Source: Arenicella sp. (GTDB taxonomy: Bacteria > Pseudomonadota > Gammaproteobacteria > Arenicellales > Arenicellaceae). From it: DNA of 9,425 nt. A program made the position numbers and the translations under genes. The stretch's first letter is position 1; the number at the start of each line of letters is the position of its first letter. The stretch lies in assembly GCA_018677115.1 (NCBI GenBank), contig JAHHOC010000467.1, forward strand, positions 1-9,425, given 5' to 3'. The notes below the pieces were generated by a model. It was not told where the DNA came from. It did not search any database and saw nothing but the letters and a program-made list of their open reading frames with translations. Shown here piece after piece: positions 7,158 to 9,425 of this stretch.

Positions 7158-7203
7158 CACAGGCGGCCTCGGGCACTGACTACGCTTACCTCACAGACTA
7201 TTA

Positions 7204-9264
7204 ATGAGCTGTAAATACAAAAATTTAACGGCACTGCTATTGGCGCTGTATATCGTTGATCTATCCGCAACTGAAATCGAAGAAGTAGCGGTGATAGGTA
7301 CCCGGGTAGCTACCAGCGTGCTGAACCTGCCCAACAACGTGTCGGTACTGGACAGTGATGTATTGCAAAGTATCTCGGCAGTGCATATTCAACAGGCCAT
7401 CGGCCAGGCGCCGGGCGTTAACTACCAGCGCGGCAATGGCCAGGAATCACTGCCCGCAATTCGCTCAGCAGTGCTGACCGGAGCGGGTGCCTGTGGTTCA
7501 GTGCTGGTGTTAGAGCAGGCGATTCCAGTGCGTGGAGCCGGGTTCTGTAACGTCAACGAGCTATTCGACACTCATTTCGAACAAGCCCGTCAAATTGAAG
7601 TAGTACGTGGGGCCAACACGGCTTTTTATGGTTCAAACAGCCTGACCGGCAGCATAAATGTCAGTCTTCCCTCAATCGGCCCCGATTATTTATCCTTCGA
7701 AGTAGGCGCTAACCAATATGTGCGGGCAAAGGCCGCAATTGGTTACGGCGATAGTGATACGGGTAGTGCTTACGGCCGTGTGTATCTCACCGCTACCGAG
7801 GATGGCGGCTATCGCGACGATTCCGGCTATCAGCAGCAAAAATTCAGCTGGCGGCACCATCAAACCATCGCTGGTTGGAAAGTTGATGCAGGAGTCACCG
7901 CCACCAGACTGGATCAGGAAACTGCCGGATTTGTTGTCGGGCCGGACAGCTACCGTGACCCGGTTTTGCGTAAGCAAAACCTGGATCCGGAAGCATTCCG
8001 CAAAACATCGTCGCTGCGAGCGTGGGCCTCGCTATCCAGACCGGTGGGTGAAAACAAGCTGCTTATTACTCCTTATATACGTGCCACAAACATGGATTTC
8101 CTGCAGCATTTCCTGCCCGGTGACCCGCTTGAGGAAAACCGTCAACAGGGGTTTGGCTGGCAATCCAGCGTGAACGGATCTATCGGTGATAAATTGCGCT
8201 GGGCGCTTGGTGTAGACGGCGAATTCAGTGACGGGGAACTGCAGCAAACACAGGATAAACCTACCCAGGGTTCTGCCTTTCTGCGTGCCACGATTCCGAC
8301 CGGAACTCACTATGACTATCAGGTTGATGCCCGCCAGTTGGGTGCATTTTCACATCTCACATGGAGTCCTGACGAACGCTGGCGCTTGATTGCGGGTTTG
8401 CGTTTTGAGTCTATGCACTACGACTATGACAATCGTGCGCTGGATGGACGCACGCGCGATGATGGCAGTGAATGTGGTTTTGGCGGTTGTCGCTACAGCC
8501 GTCCCGCTGACCGGCGCGATTCATTTGCACATTTGACTCCCAAGCTCGAGTTGCAGTACCAGGCCAGTGATGACTGGCGCTGGTATCTGGCATTGGCAGA
8601 TTCATTCCGTGCGCCGCAGGCTACCGAACTGTATCGCCTGCAAAGGGCACAAATCGCAGCCGATCTGGATGAAGTGGAAGCCACCACTTTGGAAGCCGGG
8701 GCCCGCTGGCAGTCCGGGTCGAACCGGTTTGGGATAAGCGTCTATCAGCTGCAGCAGAAAAACCTGATTATTCGTGACGCTGACTTCTTTAATGTGGATG
8801 GTCAACGCACCGATTCAAGTGGAATCGAATTGGATTTTCGGCACGATATCAACAAGCAGTGGTCGATAGCCGGCGCGTTGAGCTACGCCAGCCACAAATA
8901 CGCCTCTGATCAATTTCTCGATGCCATCAATATCAATGGCAACAGGGTAGATACTGCGCCACGCTGGTTCGGCAGTGCGACACTGAGCTGGCAACCAACT
9001 GACAGCCTGGGTGCCGAGCTGGAATTGGTGCATCAGGATGAGTACTTTCTTGAACCACTCAATCGTTACAGCTACCCGGGGCATACACTGCTGCATTTGC
9101 GTGCCAGCTATATGATGGGTCCGCAATGGCGCATCGCATTCCGCATCCACAATCTGGGCAACCGCAGCTATGCTGAGCGGGCTGATTACACTACTTTCAC
9201 CGATGAGCGTTATTTTCCCGGTGAGCCGCGTTCTCTGTTCGCGGAAATCGGCTGGACGTTCTAA
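7204..9264 (+). CDS. TonB-dependent outer-membrane receptor
   Basis: A 686-residue outer-membrane active transporter. A signal peptide (about 1-22, cleavage probably after LSA) is followed almost at once by a TonB-box-like segment [10 protein letters not shown] (25-34). The plug domain is at about 36-155 and includes [19 protein letters not shown] (131-149), the usual plug signature. The rest forms a 22-strand beta barrel ending in EIGWTF with a terminal Phe, as expected for outer-membrane insertion. Two cysteine pairs stand out: Cys97/Cys115 in the plug and Cys424/Cys429 (ECGFGGC) in a probable surface loop. The ligand is unknown; receptors of this size include those for cobalamin, haem, siderophores and other scarce nutrients. 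The gene starts 46 bp after the SDR stop, with no terminator or clear promoter between and no strong ribosome-binding site, so it is probably the last gene of the same transcript. Its stop overlaps the convergent peptidase gene by 4 bp. Confidence 0.92.
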   Translation: MSCKYKNLTALLLALYIVDLSATEIEEVAVIGTRVATSVLNLPNNVSVLDSDVLQSISAVHIQQAIGQAPGVNYQRGNGQESLPAIRSAVLTGAGACGSVLVLEQAIPVRGAGFCNVNELFDTHFEQARQIEVVRGANTAFYGSNSLTGSINVSLPSIGPDYLSFEVGANQYVRAKAAIGYGDSDTGSAYGRVYLTATEDGGYRDDSGYQQQKFSWRHHQTIAGWKVDAGVTATRLDQETAGFVVGPDSYRDPVLRKQNLDPEAFRKTSSLRAWASLSRPVGENKLLITPYIRATNMDFLQHFLPGDPLEENRQQGFGWQSSVNGSIGDKLRWALGVDGEFSDGELQQTQDKPTQGSAFLRATIPTGTHYDYQVDARQLGAFSHLTWSPDERWRLIAGLRFESMHYDYDNRALDGRTRDDGSECGFGGCRYSRPADRRDSFAHLTPKLELQYQASDDWRWYLALADSFRAPQATELYRLQRAQIAADLDEVEATTLEAGARWQSGSNRFGISVYQLQQKNLIIRDADFFNVDGQRTDSSGIELDFRHDINKQWSIAGALSYASHKYASDQFLDAININGNRVDTAPRWFGSATLSWQPTDSLGAELELVHQDEYFLEPLNRYSYPGHTLLHLRASYMMGPQWRIAFRIHNLGNRSYAERADYTTFTDERYFPGEPRSLFAEIGWTF

Positions 9265-9425
9265 GCTAGATAAGCGCGCAGTGCAGCATACAGATATGCA
9301 ACATCCTTGCATCCAGCGGTTTCACGGATTGAGTGCATAGCCCACTGCGGCACGCCCACGTCCAGCGTTTCAATGCCAAGTTCAGTTGCAGTCAGTGGCC
9401 CTATGGTGCTGCCGCATCCCATATC
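9261..9425 (-). CDS. M18 family aminopeptidase, C-terminal 54 residues
   Basis: The minus strand from the right edge encodes 54 residues ending at TAG (9263-9261). They start [17 protein letters not shown] and continue through [15 protein letters not shown]. This is the C-terminal zinc-binding end of M18 aminopeptidases (aspartyl aminopeptidase/ApeB group). The His in MHSIRE (residue 31 of the visible part) corresponds to a metal ligand of the dinuclear zinc site. These are cytosolic, dodecameric peptidases that remove N-terminal residues, often acidic ones. The family normally has about 430-480 residues, so most of the gene lies beyond the window. Its stop codon overlaps that of the TonB receptor. 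Confidence 0.9.
   Translation of the reverse strand, partial: DMGCGSTIGPLTATELGIETLDVGVPQWAMHSIRETAGCKDVAYLYAALRAYLA

Noticed and set aside
7962..7981. 8-bp perfect inverted repeat with GTAA loop (GGTTTTGC / GCAAAACC)
   Set aside because: It lies in the middle of the receptor coding sequence and reads as ordinary codons (VLRKQNL); no U-tract follows, so it is not a terminator.
8815..9312. 165-codon open frame on the minus strand
   Set aside because: It overlaps the barrel end of the TonB receptor and the true peptidase frame; its sequence has no family features and no start signal.

Overview
The window looks like chromosomal DNA from a gammaproteobacterium, probably a free-living aquatic one. 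This is judged only from gene content and protein style: a YciI close to the E. coli type, an MsbA-like ABC exporter, an RND/MMPL-type exporter, a TonB-dependent receptor and an M18 aminopeptidase. I cannot name a genus. Coding density is very high. No rRNA, tRNA, CRISPR array, insertion sequence or factor-independent terminator was seen.

Layout, left to right. (1) 1-2648, minus strand: a membrane-anchored metallo-beta-lactamase-fold hydrolase is followed, with a 17-bp overlap, by an RND-superfamily exporter that runs off the left edge. (2) 2649-2811: a divergent promoter region. (3) 2812-3364, plus strand: an 81-residue protein of unknown function, then a YciI-family protein 7 bp later. (4) 3361-5112, minus strand: a fused ABC exporter, convergent with yciI and sharing its 4-bp stop region. 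(5) 5113-5171: a short divergent region. (6) 5172-9264, plus strand: a tight set of four genes, namely a divergent 6-pyruvoyl-tetrahydropterin synthase/QueD-fold protein, a YhhQ/VUT-family queuosine-precursor-type transporter, a short-chain dehydrogenase and a TonB-dependent outer-membrane receptor. The first three overlap at their start/stop codons. (7) 9261-9425, minus strand: the C-terminus of an M18 aminopeptidase, convergent with the receptor gene and again overlapping by 4 bp at the stops.

The most interesting part is region 6. The synthase-like protein keeps the zinc-binding histidines of its fold but lacks the usual catalytic Cys, His and Glu. It sits with an inner-membrane transporter from the 7-deazapurine salvage family, a sepiapterin-reductase-like fold enzyme and an outer-membrane receptor. 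A pathway for uptake or remodelling of a pterin or deazapurine is a reasonable hypothesis, but the substrate cannot be read from the sequence.

Two smaller points stand out. The RND exporter has Gln where the family normally has the transmembrane-4 Asp. Both convergent gene pairs end in 4-bp overlapping stops, leaving no space for a terminator between them.
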